A DNA stretch of 47,791 bases from Streptomyces graminilatus (lineage in GTDB: Bacteria; Actinomycetota; Actinomycetes; Streptomycetales; Streptomycetaceae). The stretch is taken from NCBI RefSeq assembly GCF_001418565.1, contig NZ_LIQQ01000127.1:2115-49905 (forward strand), in the 5' to 3' direction. Below the pieces are notes generated by a model. The model did not search any database and was not told the origin of the DNA. It saw nothing but the letters and a program-made list of their open reading frames with translations. The position numbers were made by a program, and so were the translations under genes. Of the stretch, positions 28,445-37,205 are shown piece by piece. Position 1 is the stretch's first letter, and each line of letters starts with the position of its first letter.

Positions 28445-28750
28445 ATGTGCCTGGCGGTACCCGGCAGAGTGCTGGACATCGAGGAACGGGACGGCACCCG
28501 GATGGCCAACGTCGACTTCGGCGGCGTGGTCAAGGAGGTGTGCCTGGAGTACCTGCCCGACCTTCGGGTCGGCGAGTACGCCATCGTCCACGTCGGCTTC
28601 GCCCTGCAACGGCTGGACGAGGAGTCGGCCCGCCAGACGCTCGAACTCTTCGCCGAACTCGGCCTGTTGCAGGAGGAGTTCGGCGACCCCTGGGAAACGG
28701 CGGCGGCGGAGGCGGGCATGGACCCGGTGGAAGAGGTGCGCAACCAGTGA
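28445..28750 (+). CDS. hypC: HypC/HupF chaperone
   Basis: This 101-aa protein begins MCLAVPGRV; the Cys at position 2 is the invariant residue that holds the Fe(CN)2CO fragment and contacts HhyL. GAGGAGAGG lies just upstream of the ATG. The stop overlaps the hypD GTG by 4 bases, coupling the two partners that form the HypCD complex. It is slightly longer than the E. coli protein (about 90 residues) owing to an acidic C-terminal helix. Confidence 0.95.
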   Translation: MCLAVPGRVLDIEERDGTRMANVDFGGVVKEVCLEYLPDLRVGEYAIVHVGFALQRLDEESARQTLELFAELGLLQEEFGDPWETAAAEAGMDPVEEVRNQ

Positions 28751-29877
28751 AGTACATCGACGAGTTCCAGGACCCGGAGCTGGCACGCAGGCTCCTCGAC
28801 GACATCCACGCCACGGTGACCAGGCCCTGGGCCCTGATGGAGGTGTGCGGAGGGCAGACGCACAGCATCATCCGGCACGGCATCGACCAACTCCTGCCGG
28901 ACGAGGTCGAGTTGATCCACGGTCCGGGCTGCCCCGTGTGCGTGACCCCGCTGGAGGTCATCGACAAGGCTCTGGAGATCGCCTCCCGGCCGGAGGTGAT
29001 CTTCTGCTCCTTCGGCGACATGCTGCGGGTGCCGGGCACGGGACGGGACCTGTTCCAGGTCCGCGCGGAGGGCGGCGACGTGCGCGTCGTCTACTCGCCG
29101 CTCGACGCGCTGCGGATCGCGCAGCAGAACCCGGACCGCGAGGTGGTGTTCTTCGGCATCGGCTTCGAGACGACGGCACCGCCCAACGCCATGACGGTCC
29201 ATCAGGCCCGGAAACTGGGCATCCGGAACTTCAGCATGCTGGTGTCCCATGTCCGCGTACCCCCCGCCATCGAGGCGATCATGTCGTCGCCGAGCTGCCG
29301 GGTGCAGGCCTTCCTCGCGGCCGGGCACGTGTGCAGCGTGATGGGCGTGGGAGAGTACCCGGAACTGGCGGAACGCTTCCGGGTGCCGATCGTCGTGACC
29401 GGCTTCGAACCACTGGACATCCTCGAAGGCGTACGCCGGGCGGTCCATCAGCTGGAACGCGGTGAGCACACCGTCGACAACGCCTACGCCCGTGCCGTCC
29501 GCCCGGAGGGCAACGCGGCCGCACGGACCATGCTGGAGGACGTCTTCGAGGTCACCGACCGCGCCTGGCGCGGCATCGGGGTGATCCCCGGCAGCGGCTG
29601 GCGGCTGTCGCCGAAGTACCGCGACCACGACGCCGAGCACCGCTTCTCGGTCACTGGGATCCGCACGGAGGAACCCGCCGAGTGCCGCAGCGGAGAGGTC
29701 CTTCAGGGGCTGCTCAAGCCGCACGAGTGCGAGGCCTTCGGCACCCTGTGCACCCCACGCACCCCCCTGGGAGCCACCATGGTCTCCAGCGAGGGAGCCT
29801 GCGCGGCGTACTACCTCTACCGGCGGCTGGACGTGCCCACCACCACGACTGTTCGGGAGGCGAGCCCCGTTGTCTGA
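28747..29877 (+). CDS. hypD: HypD iron-sulfur scaffold for Fe(CN)2CO assembly
   Basis: This 376-aa protein has the conserved blocks [21 protein letters not shown] and [11 protein letters not shown], plus Cys-containing C-terminal blocks ([21 protein letters not shown]) around the [4Fe-4S] site. With HypC and HypE it carries the iron while two cyanides and CO are attached. GTG start overlapping hypC, and its 3' end overlaps hypE by 8 bases. All expected motifs are present. Confidence 0.96.
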   Translation: MKYIDEFQDPELARRLLDDIHATVTRPWALMEVCGGQTHSIIRHGIDQLLPDEVELIHGPGCPVCVTPLEVIDKALEIASRPEVIFCSFGDMLRVPGTGRDLFQVRAEGGDVRVVYSPLDALRIAQQNPDREVVFFGIGFETTAPPNAMTVHQARKLGIRNFSMLVSHVRVPPAIEAIMSSPSCRVQAFLAAGHVCSVMGVGEYPELAERFRVPIVVTGFEPLDILEGVRRAVHQLERGEHTVDNAYARAVRPEGNAAARTMLEDVFEVTDRAWRGIGVIPGSGWRLSPKYRDHDAEHRFSVTGIRTEEPAECRSGEVLQGLLKPHECEAFGTLCTPRTPLGATMVSSEGACAAYYLYRRLDVPTTTTVREASPVV

Positions 29878-30952
29878 CACCACCGAACTCCCTGTCACCG
29901 CCACCCTGGACATCGAGGCGTTGGTGTGTCCGGCGCCGCTGCGTGACCGGCCCCGGGTCGTCATGGGCCACGGGGGCGGTGGCGTCCTCTCCGCCGAGCT
30001 GGTCCAGCAGATCTTCGCGCCCGCCTACGGGGGAGAGGCGCTCGCCCAGATGGGTGATGCCGCCGTCCTCTCCCTGGGCGGGGCCCGGCTGGCGTTCTCC
30101 ACCGACTCCTACGTGGTGCGGCCCCTGTTCTTCCCCGGCGGCAGCATCGGTGACCTGGCGGTCAACGGCACCGTCAACGACCTCGCCATGAGCGGCGCCC
30201 GTGCCGCCTACCTCTCCTGCGGATTCATCCTGGAGGAGGGCGTCGAGCTGGACACGGTCACCCGGGTGTCCCGGGCGCTGGGCGCGGCGGCGCGCGCCGC
30301 CGGTGTGGAGGTGGCCACCGGCGACACCAAGGTGGTGGAGGCCGGCCACGGCGACGGGATCTACATCAACACCGCGGGCATCGGTCTCGTACCGGCGGGC
30401 GTCGATCTGCGCCCCCAGCGGGTCGTCCCCGGCGACGTCGTGATCGTCAGCGGCGCGATCGGTGTCCACGGGGTCGCGGTCATGAGCGTTCGCGAGGGCC
30501 TGGAATTCGGCGTGGAGATCAAGAGCGACTGCGCGGCGCTCGGCGGGCTGGTCGAGACCATGCTCGCCGTCACCCCCGATCTGCACGTACTGCGTGATCC
30601 CACCCGGGGCGGCCTGGCGGCCACGCTCAACGAGATCGCGGCGGCCTCCGGCACGGGGGTGGTCATCCGGGAACGCGACGTCCCGGTCCCGCCGGCCGTG
30701 GCCAACGCCTGCGCCATTCTCGGACTGGACCCCATGTACATCGCCAACGAGGGCAAGCTGGTGGCCTTCGTCCCCCGCGAGCACGCCGACGCAGTCCTGG
30801 CGGCGATGCGGGCCCACCCGCTGGGCGCGGACGCAGTGATCATCGGTGAGACCGTCGAGGCGCATCCCGGCATGGTCGTGGCCCGGACGGGCCTCGGGGG
30901 AACGCGGGTGGTCGATCTGCCGATCGGGGAGCAGCTGCCGCGGATCTGCTGA
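29870..30952 (+). CDS. hypE: HypE thiocarbamate dehydratase
   Basis: This 360-aa PurM/AIR-synthase-type protein has [13 protein letters not shown] near the N-terminus, [13 protein letters not shown] in the middle and the C-terminal PRIC, whose last Cys is carbamoylated by HypF and then dehydrated to thiocyanate. The start is TTG at 29870, supported by GGGAGG eight bases upstream and by family length. It overlaps hypD by 8 bases. It is the last gene of the cluster and is followed by an inverted repeat at 31001-31014. Confidence 0.95.
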   Translation: MSDTTELPVTATLDIEALVCPAPLRDRPRVVMGHGGGGVLSAELVQQIFAPAYGGEALAQMGDAAVLSLGGARLAFSTDSYVVRPLFFPGGSIGDLAVNGTVNDLAMSGARAAYLSCGFILEEGVELDTVTRVSRALGAAARAAGVEVATGDTKVVEAGHGDGIYINTAGIGLVPAGVDLRPQRVVPGDVVIVSGAIGVHGVAVMSVREGLEFGVEIKSDCAALGGLVETMLAVTPDLHVLRDPTRGGLAATLNEIAAASGTGVVIRERDVPVPPAVANACAILGLDPMYIANEGKLVAFVPREHADAVLAAMRAHPLGADAVIIGETVEAHPGMVVARTGLGGTRVVDLPIGEQLPRIC

Positions 30953-31000
30953 TACGGGCGGTGGCCGTCGAGGAGAAGCACGGGGCCACACCACCGGACC

Positions 31001-31014
31001 ACCGGACGTCCGGT
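31001..31014. terminator. Palindrome after hypE
   Basis: ACCGGACGTCCGGT is a perfect 14-bp palindrome 49 bases after the hypE stop, next to a partial direct repeat (CCACCGGACCACCGGAC). It may be a weak terminator or a regulator site. The wider gap 30953-31232 holds this element and the repeats below, and no gene. Confidence 0.35.
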
Positions 31015-31043
31015 GCCCGCGGCGGCGCGCAACGGGGTCTTCT

Positions 31044-31113
31044 CCCTCACCCGGCATCCCTCACCCGGCACCCCTTACTCGGCCCTCCCTTACTCAGCAC
31101 CCTTACTCAGCAC
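31044..31113. repeat. Degenerate 13-14-bp tandem repeats
   Basis: About five imperfect units run in tandem: CCCTCACCCGGCAT, CCCTCACCCGGCAC, CCCTTACTCGGC, CCCTTACTCAGCAC and CCTTACTCAGCAC. They lie between the hydrogenase cluster and the next gene. Function unknown. Confidence 0.65.
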
Positions 31114-31232
31114 GGGTGAATGAGCCGATGGTTTCGTTCGGGGCAGGTGCCGGGTCTTCTACGGTGCCTGAATGGATCCGGGGGGCTGCGGGGAGGCCCC
31201 GCGGGCGGGGGACCGGTGGAAAGGCGCACCTG

Positions 31233-32264
31233 ATGTCGGGGTTGGGGGATTCGCCGGACGTGCTCGGGCTCCGGGCGGGCCGCTGCCATCGGACCTGGGT
31301 ACGGACCTGGGGCGCGGTCGGCGTGGCATGTCTCGTGGGAACAGTGCTGACGTTCGGCGGGGCGTGGGCCGCCGGCAGCGGGGCGGCGCGGGCGGTGGTC
31401 TTCGGGCCGTCCACCGGTTGCTGGGGGCTGGCTGCCTCCCTGATGCTCCGCGCGAGGGGCACGAGCGGACGGGTGCGGACGCGTCTGCTGCTGCTGGGGG
31501 GTTCCGCGGTAGCCGGAGGTGTGTACCGGGGAGCGGTCACCGCGTTGTCGGCTCGGCCTCCGGGCTCGGGACGGGACGCCCCGTCGTGGCTGGGTTCGGT
31601 GGTGGTCACCGGGGTGACGCTGACGGTCGGCCTGGCGATGGCCGGTCTGGTGGTCGCGGCCGACGCCGGTACGGGTCGGCGTGTGCTGCTGCGGCGCGTG
31701 CTCGACGGGATCGTCACGGGCGGGGCCGTGTTCATGACGGTATGGGTACTGCTGCGGTCGGCCGGTGACGGCTGGCGGCTGGGGACGGGGATGATCGGCG
31801 TCCTGTGGGCCGCTGAGGTCGTCTTCCTCAGTTTTCTGTTCGCCCTGCGCCGTCTCGTACGGAGCGACCGGAGAGTCACCCTGTGGGTGGGGATCGTCGG
31901 GCTGTCCCTCATGCTGATCGGTGACACCCTGCGACTGTGGGCGGTCGGCCCGCCCAGCCCCGGGGTGATGTCCTGCCAGGTCGCCGACGCCTGTGCCGCC
32001 GCAGGCCTGTTGGTGGTCGCTGTCGGCCCCTGGGTGCCCGGCGGGGCGAGCGCCCTGGGCACCGCTCAGCGCGCGCTGCGACGGGGGATGGAGGGCACGG
32101 CGGCGTTCATCCCCCTGACGGTCTGCACGGCCACGGTGCTGGGATACGTGCTGGCTCCCCCTGCCCGGGACCCCGTGCCGCTGCTTGTCGGTGGAACGGC
32201 ACTGCTGAGCCTCTGGGCACGCCAGACGTTCCTGCCGAGCGAGAACTCCGGGAACGACGACTGA
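31233..32264 (+). CDS. Polytopic membrane protein of unknown function
   Basis: The 343-residue frame has about ten hydrophobic segments separated by short Arg-rich loops (for example WGAVGVACLVGTVLTFGG, LGSVVVTGVTLTVGLAMAG and IPLTVCTATVLGYVLAP). No catalytic motif was recognised. The architecture recalls membrane modules that precede signalling domains in streptomycete GGDEF/EAL proteins, but no such domain follows. ATG 31233 is chosen for GGAAAGG about eight bases upstream; an in-frame ATG at 31128 would add 35 unstructured residues. Its 3' end overlaps an opposing frame. Confidence 0.65.
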   Translation: MSGLGDSPDVLGLRAGRCHRTWVRTWGAVGVACLVGTVLTFGGAWAAGSGAARAVVFGPSTGCWGLAASLMLRARGTSGRVRTRLLLLGGSAVAGGVYRGAVTALSARPPGSGRDAPSWLGSVVVTGVTLTVGLAMAGLVVAADAGTGRRVLLRRVLDGIVTGGAVFMTVWVLLRSAGDGWRLGTGMIGVLWAAEVVFLSFLFALRRLVRSDRRVTLWVGIVGLSLMLIGDTLRLWAVGPPSPGVMSCQVADACAAAGLLVVAVGPWVPGGASALGTAQRALRRGMEGTAAFIPLTVCTATVLGYVLAPPARDPVPLLVGGTALLSLWARQTFLPSENSGNDD

Positions 32265-32773
32265 GTCGGCACCCCCTGAGGACGTCGTCCACGACGCCGG
32301 ACAGGGCGGCGTTCATGCGTCCGCACGATGCTCGCGCGCAGCGGGTCCGGCTCGCGGACGTACGCCTGGATGGCGTCGAGGTGGTCCGGTGGTGCCATGC
32401 CGGGGTCGGCGGTGGACCACTTCTCGTGGAACTGGTTCCGCGCGCTGAACAGCGTTTCCTGGTAGGCGTGGTCGAGCCATCGCGCGTCCCGTTCTCCGCC
32501 GCCCAGCGTCTTCACCCGGTCCAGTACGCACGCGGCGAAGGCCTGCCCCCGCGCGCCGGCCCGGTACGCCTCGTCGGTGGCGGCGAGCAGCGCGCGCCGC
32601 TCCCCGCGGCACTCGCCCTCGATCTCCAGCAGCTCCGCCTTGTCCAGCGGCTCGGGCTCGGTGTCGGGGCGGAACCGGGTCAGTCCCTGCTCCGCGGCGT
32701 GTCGCATGCGGGCCGCCGTGAAGGGGCCTTTCCGGTTGCCTGTCCGGTGGTGTCGGGACCGCACACCCGTCAC
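32066..32773 (-). CDS. Hypothetical protein, 3' end probably frameshifted
   Basis: From the GTG at 32773 (GGAG five bases upstream) to about 32320 the frame has strong streptomycete codon bias. It encodes a soluble, acidic, helix-rich protein (PLDKAELLEIEGECRGERR, FAACVLDRVKTLGGGERDA, PDHLDAIQAYVREPDPLR). After about residue 150 the bias collapses and the frame runs antisense through the end of the membrane protein gene. A frameshift near 32320 seems likely. I recognise no family. It lies 17 bases downstream of the hydrolase gene stop. Confidence 0.4.
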   Translation of the reverse strand: MTGVRSRHHRTGNRKGPFTAARMRHAAEQGLTRFRPDTEPEPLDKAELLEIEGECRGERRALLAATDEAYRAGARGQAFAACVLDRVKTLGGGERDARWLDHAYQETLFSARNQFHEKWSTADPGMAPPDHLDAIQAYVREPDPLRASIVRTHERRPVRRRGRRPQGVPTQSSFPEFSLGRNVWRAQRLSSAVPPTSSGTGSRAGGASTYPSTVAVQTVRGMNAAVPSIPRRSAR

Positions 32774-32790
32774 GGCGCTCCGCCGGTTCG

Positions 32791-34242
32791 TCAGTGTGCC
32801 GTCGGCCGCCTCAGGAACTCCGAGAGCGTCCGCGTCAGCGTGTTCCGGGCCGGGGCCGCGAAGAGCGGGTCGAGGTGGTTCATTCCGGTGTCGGTCTCGT
32901 AAACGGCGTACGGGATACGGGAGTCGGCCACCACCGTGCGCGCCGCCTCCTCGATGGTGCCCTTGGCGTAGCTCGTCCCGAAGGCGTACAGCGGTACGTC
33001 GAGACGGTCGGCGTGGTGCAGTCGCAGGCCCAGGGAGCGGGCGAGCGGGGAGTCGGTGTAGGCGTCCGTGACGTCGAGGTCGACGGAGAGCCGGGCGGGC
33101 CAGTACCACTCCCACACGGTCGGCACCGGACCGGCGTACGACGCCGCGACCCGGCTCATCGGCGTGATGCCGGTGTCGACCCAGCCGCGCAGGTCACCGC
33201 TGTCGGCGAGGTGTCCGGAGTGCACGGTGATGGAGTTCGGCCAGCCGAAGCCCGTGTCCACGAAGAAGCCCAGCAGGCCCGCGTTGGTCACCCGGTACGG
33301 CAGGCGCCGGGCTTCGGGCAGGCGGGGCTGGAGCACCGAGGGGCCGTCGGGGTCGTGGAGGGCGTAGTGGCCGGCGAGCTGGTACCAGATCTGGGTGCTC
33401 TCCGCGCGGCTGCCCAGGCCCACGCCGCTCAGCGTCAGGTCGAAGACCGCCCCGGCGTCGATGGCCGCCAGCCGGTCCCGTATCTCGTCCGGCGAGTCTT
33501 GGACCGGCGGTTCGCCCGTGCCGTGGAACGCCCCGAGCACACCGCCGTCGACGGCGACGAGCCCCGCGAGGTCCCGGTAGCCGGGGCAGCCGTCGAAGTC
33601 CCAGGCCGCGTACGCCATCGCGGTCGTCGCTCCCCAGGAGTGCCCGCCGAGCATCACCCGCCGGCCACCGCGCGCCGCCGACCGGACCACGGTCCGGAGA
33701 TCGGCGAGGGCCAGGGGCAGGCCCCAGTGCGCGGCGAAGGGGGAGGCGGCCGGGTCCTGGGCGCGGTAGTGGCCGTCCAGGTAGTAGGTGAGGGGGTCGG
33801 GGCCGGTGAATCCCGTCCGGTCGACGAGGTTCTCCTGCCGCCGGTCGAGGGCCCACACCTGGAGACCGGGCACGGCCGCGACCAGGTCACGGGCCAGCAG
33901 CCGGAAGTCGTTCGCGGCCCCGAACATACCGGGCACCAGCACGAGAACGGTGGCCGCCGAATCGGGGCCGACCTTGAGCACATGCACCCGGTCCGTCCCG
34001 GCGGGCCCGCCTCCGGCACCCACGGCCACCGGCACATACGGCTCCGGTCCGGCGGCTTGTCCCTTTCCTCGTGCGGTGGCTTGTCCTTTGCCTCGTACGG
34101 TGGCTTGTGCGGTGGCTTTTCCGATGGTGCCCGGTGCGCGTTCCGCGGCCATGGCGGATCCGGCGCCCGTGCCGGCCGCGGCCGGTGCCAGGCCGCCGAT
34201 CATTCCGCAGAGCACCGTACGGCGGGGCAGACGGCTCGTCAT
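32791..34242 (-). CDS. Exported alpha/beta hydrolase
   Basis: This 483-aa protein has a twin-arginine-type signal (MTSRLPRRTVLCGMIGG) with likely cleavage near residue 33 and a low-complexity Lys/Gly/Ala linker (residues 40-64). The alpha/beta-hydrolase domain follows: VLVLVPGMFGAANDF, the nucleophile elbow GGHSWGATTAMAYA and a late His in GMNHLDPLF. It probably cleaves an ester or lipid outside the cell; the substrate is unknown. The ATG at 34242 has GGAGG eight bases upstream. Confidence 0.82.
   Translation of the reverse strand: MTSRLPRRTVLCGMIGGLAPAAAGTGAGSAMAAERAPGTIGKATAQATVRGKGQATARGKGQAAGPEPYVPVAVGAGGGPAGTDRVHVLKVGPDSAATVLVLVPGMFGAANDFRLLARDLVAAVPGLQVWALDRRQENLVDRTGFTGPDPLTYYLDGHYRAQDPAASPFAAHWGLPLALADLRTVVRSAARGGRRVMLGGHSWGATTAMAYAAWDFDGCPGYRDLAGLVAVDGGVLGAFHGTGEPPVQDSPDEIRDRLAAIDAGAVFDLTLSGVGLGSRAESTQIWYQLAGHYALHDPDGPSVLQPRLPEARRLPYRVTNAGLLGFFVDTGFGWPNSITVHSGHLADSGDLRGWVDTGITPMSRVAASYAGPVPTVWEWYWPARLSVDLDVTDAYTDSPLARSLGLRLHHADRLDVPLYAFGTSYAKGTIEEAARTVVADSRIPYAVYETDTGMNHLDPLFAAPARNTLTRTLSEFLRRPTAH
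34051..34120 (-). repeat. 24-bp repeats encoding a K/G/A linker
   Basis: Two 24-bp units (34051-34074, 34075-34098) and two partial copies of their first 10-12 bases encode the repetitive linker of the exported hydrolase. Units differ by a few bases, so copy number may vary between strains. Confidence 0.75.
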
Positions 34243-34340
34243 CTCACGTACCTCCAGAGAGAGTTGATCAAGACCAGCTTCCCTCTCGCCCTTGAAGGGA
34301 CGCTCACCAGGGGGTACTCGCGCGGCCACCCCGGTCGTGC

Positions 34341-35303
34341 TCAGGCGCCAGTCCCCGCCCGCGCCCTTCCCCGCACCCGGCGTACGAGGTCGGTGGCCGC
34401 CCCCGGCCACTCGGCGTGTTCGAAGGTGAAGCCCGCGTCGAGCAGGCGGCCGGGGACGACGCGGCGGCTCTTCAGCAGGAGTTCGGTGTCCGAGCGGAGT
34501 GCGAACGCGCCCAGCTCCGCCATCCACCGTGTCGCGGGCAGGCCCACCGGCACGCCCCACGCGGTGCGCAGCGCGCGCATGAACTCGCGCTGCGGGACGG
34601 GGTGGGGAGCGGCCAGGTTCACCGGTCCGGTGAGGTCGTCCCGGTCGGTCAGGAACTCGATCGCGCGTACGAAGTCGTGGTCGTGGATCCAGGACACGTA
34701 CTGCGCGCCGCCGGCGACCGGGCCGCCGAGGCCGAGCCGGGCCAGCCTCAGCAGGACGTCGAGGACGCCGCCGCGGTCCGGGCTCATCACCATGGACGTG
34801 CGCAGGGCGACCTTGCGCGTGGCGGGTGTCGCCGCCTGCTCCTGGGCCGCCTCCCAGGCCTTGGCGATCTCGACGCTGTACCCCCAGTAGTCCGGTACGC
34901 CTCGTTCGGTGCCGCCGATGACGCCGGTCGTCTCGTCGTTCGGGGCGTCGAAGCGGTGGGCGTAGACCGTGGCCGTGCTCATCTGGAGCCAGAGCCGGGG
35001 AGGCCGTGCGGCGCCCGCGATCGCCTCGCCGACGACCCGGGCGGAGTGCACCCGCGAGTCCATCATGGCCCGCAGGTTGGCGGGCGTGTAGCGGCAGCTC
35101 ACGCTGCGGCCCGCCAGGTTGATCACGACGTCGCTGCCGTCGACCGCCCCGGCCCAGGCGCCCAGGGTCTCGCCGTCCCAGCCGGTCTCACCGGCGCGCG
35201 TGGGCCGTCGGGTCAGGACGGTGACGTCGTGGCCGGCGGCGGTGAGCGCCCGGTTCAGGATGCCACCCACCTGACCGGTTCCTCCGGGTATGACTATCTT
35301 CAC
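34341..35303 (-). CDS. TIGR01777-type NAD-dependent epimerase
   Basis: This 320-aa SDR protein starts with the nucleotide-binding motif IPGGTGQVGG, then DVVINLAGRSV, a catalytic-like YWGYSVEIAKAWE region and the C-terminal DUF1731-like block VVPGRLLDAGFTFEH typical of TIGR01777 proteins. The family's substrates are poorly defined. The GTG at 35303 directly follows GGGGGAG. About 50 bases upstream lies a perfect palindrome (35352-35367), a probable repressor site also placed to affect the divergent gene at 35464. Confidence 0.88.
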   Translation of the reverse strand: MKIVIPGGTGQVGGILNRALTAAGHDVTVLTRRPTRAGETGWDGETLGAWAGAVDGSDVVINLAGRSVSCRYTPANLRAMMDSRVHSARVVGEAIAGAARPPRLWLQMSTATVYAHRFDAPNDETTGVIGGTERGVPDYWGYSVEIAKAWEAAQEQAATPATRKVALRTSMVMSPDRGGVLDVLLRLARLGLGGPVAGGAQYVSWIHDHDFVRAIEFLTDRDDLTGPVNLAAPHPVPQREFMRALRTAWGVPVGLPATRWMAELGAFALRSDTELLLKSRRVVPGRLLDAGFTFEHAEWPGAATDLVRRVRGRARAGTGA

Positions 35304-35351
35304 GACTCCCCCTGGGGTTCGGAACGTGTCGGTGCGAGAGTAGCGCAGATA

Positions 35352-35367
35352 TTTGAACGCGTTCAAA
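35352..35367. promoter_or_regulatory. Perfect 16-bp palindrome, candidate repressor operator
   Basis: TTTGAACGCGTTCAAA is a perfect palindrome in the divergent intergenic region between the epimerase gene and the membrane protein gene. Its A/T-ended arms stand out in this G/C-rich DNA and resemble TetR- or MarR-family operators. No regulator of either family is encoded nearby. Confidence 0.65.
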
Positions 35368-35463
35368 ATAGTGAGGGCGGTGGATGCAGGGCCGAACGGC
35401 TGATCGGTAATTTGCGTACCTACCAGTGACGTTCGAGCCCTGGATGGGAGGATGGGGGCCGTC

Positions 35464-36126
35464 ATGACTGCCGGGTGGGGTGCGCGCACGCTACGGGCCG
35501 CGGTGTTCGCGGCCGTCTGCGTGCTGCTCGCCGCCCTTGGTCACGTGCTCATGTCCGGCTCCGCCGTCGCCTGGTGGACGCTTGCGGCCGGGGCCCTGGT
35601 CACCGGCGGCGTGGGCTGGTGTCTGACCGGCCGCGAGCGCGGACTCCCGCTGGTCGTCGGCGTGGTGGTCGTCGCCCAGGGCGCGCTCCACTCAGTGTTC
35701 TCGCTCACCCGGAGCGCCGGTACGGGCACGGGCAGGGGTACGGGTTCCGCCGGTATGGCGATGGACTCCATGAATTCCATGGACTCCATGGGCATGGCCC
35801 ACATGGCCCACGGCGTCCACATGGCCCACGGTGCCCACGGCATGGACGTCCTGTCGTCCTCGTACGGCATGCTCGCCGCCCACACGCTCGCCGCCCTGCT
35901 GTGCGGCCTGTGGCTGGCGCACGGTGAGCGGGCCGCGTTCCGCATCCTGCGGGCCGTGGCCGGCCGGCTCATCGCTCCGCTGCGGCTGGCCCTCACACTG
36001 CCCGCGACCCCGGACCGTCCCCGGCTGCGCCCGAGGCGGGGCGGCTCGGACCGGGCGCCGCGGCGTTTCCTGCTCGTCCACGCGATCACTTCCCGGGGCC
36101 CGCCGACGGGGATCGCTGTCGTCTGA
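35464..36126 (+). CDS. Membrane protein with Met/His-rich loop
   Basis: This 220-aa protein has about four hydrophobic segments (near residues 10-30, 35-52, 60-78 and 132-152). A loop at about residues 94-122 holds many Met and His residues in repeats (MDSMNSMDSMGMAHMAHG then VHMAHGAHGMD), a typical copper- or silver-binding composition. The C-terminal 60 residues are basic and Pro/Arg-rich. The ATG at 35464 has a GGGGG run five bases upstream; another ATG at 35452 is less well placed. The ECF sigma gene 240 bases downstream may belong to the same metal or envelope response. Confidence 0.75.
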   Translation: MTAGWGARTLRAAVFAAVCVLLAALGHVLMSGSAVAWWTLAAGALVTGGVGWCLTGRERGLPLVVGVVVVAQGALHSVFSLTRSAGTGTGRGTGSAGMAMDSMNSMDSMGMAHMAHGVHMAHGAHGMDVLSSSYGMLAAHTLAALLCGLWLAHGERAAFRILRAVAGRLIAPLRLALTLPATPDRPRLRPRRGGSDRAPRRFLLVHAITSRGPPTGIAVV

Positions 36127-36367
36127 GACAGCCGGTTCCCCGGGCCGCTCCACGCCATGCCGACACACTCTCCGTCGGCCTCCGCGAGCGCTCCGGGCCT
36201 CGGCCGTACCCGCCTGCGCGGACGGCCGTCCTCCCTCTCCCGGCAGCGGCGTGCGCCCACATCCCCGCGCATGGCTCCCGCCGCCTGCCCCCCCATCGAA
36301 TGGCTTCGTGCCGTGTCGTGTCGGGCGGGCCGCCCTGCCGGATCCGGATGATCCGAGAAGGACACCA

Positions 36368-37105
36368 GTGATCGCTCCTGTAATGCCCGTACTCCCTGCC
36401 CCGGCTCTCCCGGCTCTCCCGGCTTTCCCGACCCGCCCGACTGCCTCGGCTTCCCCGGCCGTCTCGGTCGACGAGTCGATAACCGCCTGGGCGCTCGCCG
36501 CCCGGGGCGGCGATCCGGTCGCCGTCGAACGTTTCGTCGGCGCCCTGCACCGTGATGTCGTGCGGTACGTCGCCCATCTGAGTGCCGATCCGCAGGCCGC
36601 CGACGACCTCGCCCAGGACACGTTCCTGCGGGCGCTCGGCAGTCTGCACCGGTTCGAGGGGCGGTCCTCGGCCCGCTCCTGGCTGATGGCCATCGCGCGG
36701 CGCGCGGTGATCGACAGTTTCCGGCACGCCGCCGCACGGCCCCGGCTGTACGACGCCGAGGACTGGCTGCTGACCGTCGAACTGGCCCAGCCGCGCGGGC
36801 TGCCCGGCTTCGACGAGGGGATCGCGCTCCTCGACCTGCTGGCCGTGCTGCCCGACGAGCGGCGCGAGGCGTTCGTCCTCACGCAACTGATGGGGCTGCC
36901 CTACGCGGAGGCGGCCGAGGTCAGCGACTGCCCGGTGGGGACCGTCCGGTCACGCGTCGCCCGGGCCCGCGCGACCCTCGTCGGCCTGCTCGCGGAGGCC
37001 GAGAGCCAGGCGGCGCCGGACTCCGCGTCCGAGGCCGCGAGGTCCGAGGCCGCGAACGAGCCCTCGTCGGGAGCTCTGGCCGGTCTGGCGGGTCTGGCGG
37101 CCTGA
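36368..37105 (+). CDS. ECF-family RNA polymerase sigma factor
   Basis: This 245-aa protein has a Pro/Ala-rich N-terminal extension (residues 1-35), sigma-70 region 2 (VERFVGALHRDVVRYVAHL, DDLAQDTFLRALGSLHRF, RSWLMAIARR) and region 4 (LLAVLPDERREAFVLTQ, LPYAEAAEVSDCPVGTVRSR). The C-terminal 30 residues are Ala/Ser-rich. The GTG at 36368 has GAAGGA five bases upstream. No anti-sigma gene with a zinc motif follows; the membrane protein just upstream is the nearest candidate regulator, which is inference. Confidence 0.9.
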   Translation: MIAPVMPVLPAPALPALPAFPTRPTASASPAVSVDESITAWALAARGGDPVAVERFVGALHRDVVRYVAHLSADPQAADDLAQDTFLRALGSLHRFEGRSSARSWLMAIARRAVIDSFRHAAARPRLYDAEDWLLTVELAQPRGLPGFDEGIALLDLLAVLPDERREAFVLTQLMGLPYAEAAEVSDCPVGTVRSRVARARATLVGLLAEAESQAAPDSASEAARSEAANEPSSGALAGLAGLAA

Positions 37106-37123
37106 CGGGGATCGTCCCGCACC

Positions 37124-37152
37124 CCTCGGGGCCGCCCGGACCGGTCCCGAGG
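37124..37152. terminator. Stem-loop between convergent genes
   Basis: CCTCGGG (37124-37130) pairs with CCCGAGG (37146-37152) around a 15-base G/C loop, between the convergent sigma factor and membrane protein genes. It could serve both. Confidence 0.4.
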
Positions 37153-37205
37153 AGGCGGCGACGGTCACGGCCACCCTCCGCTCCCCCGCGCGCCCGCCGG
37201 AGGGG

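Noticed and set aside
31233..32264. Membrane protein considered as a diguanylate cyclase or phosphodiesterase
   Set aside because: Only hydrophobic segments are present; no GGDEF, EAL or HD motif follows in any frame.
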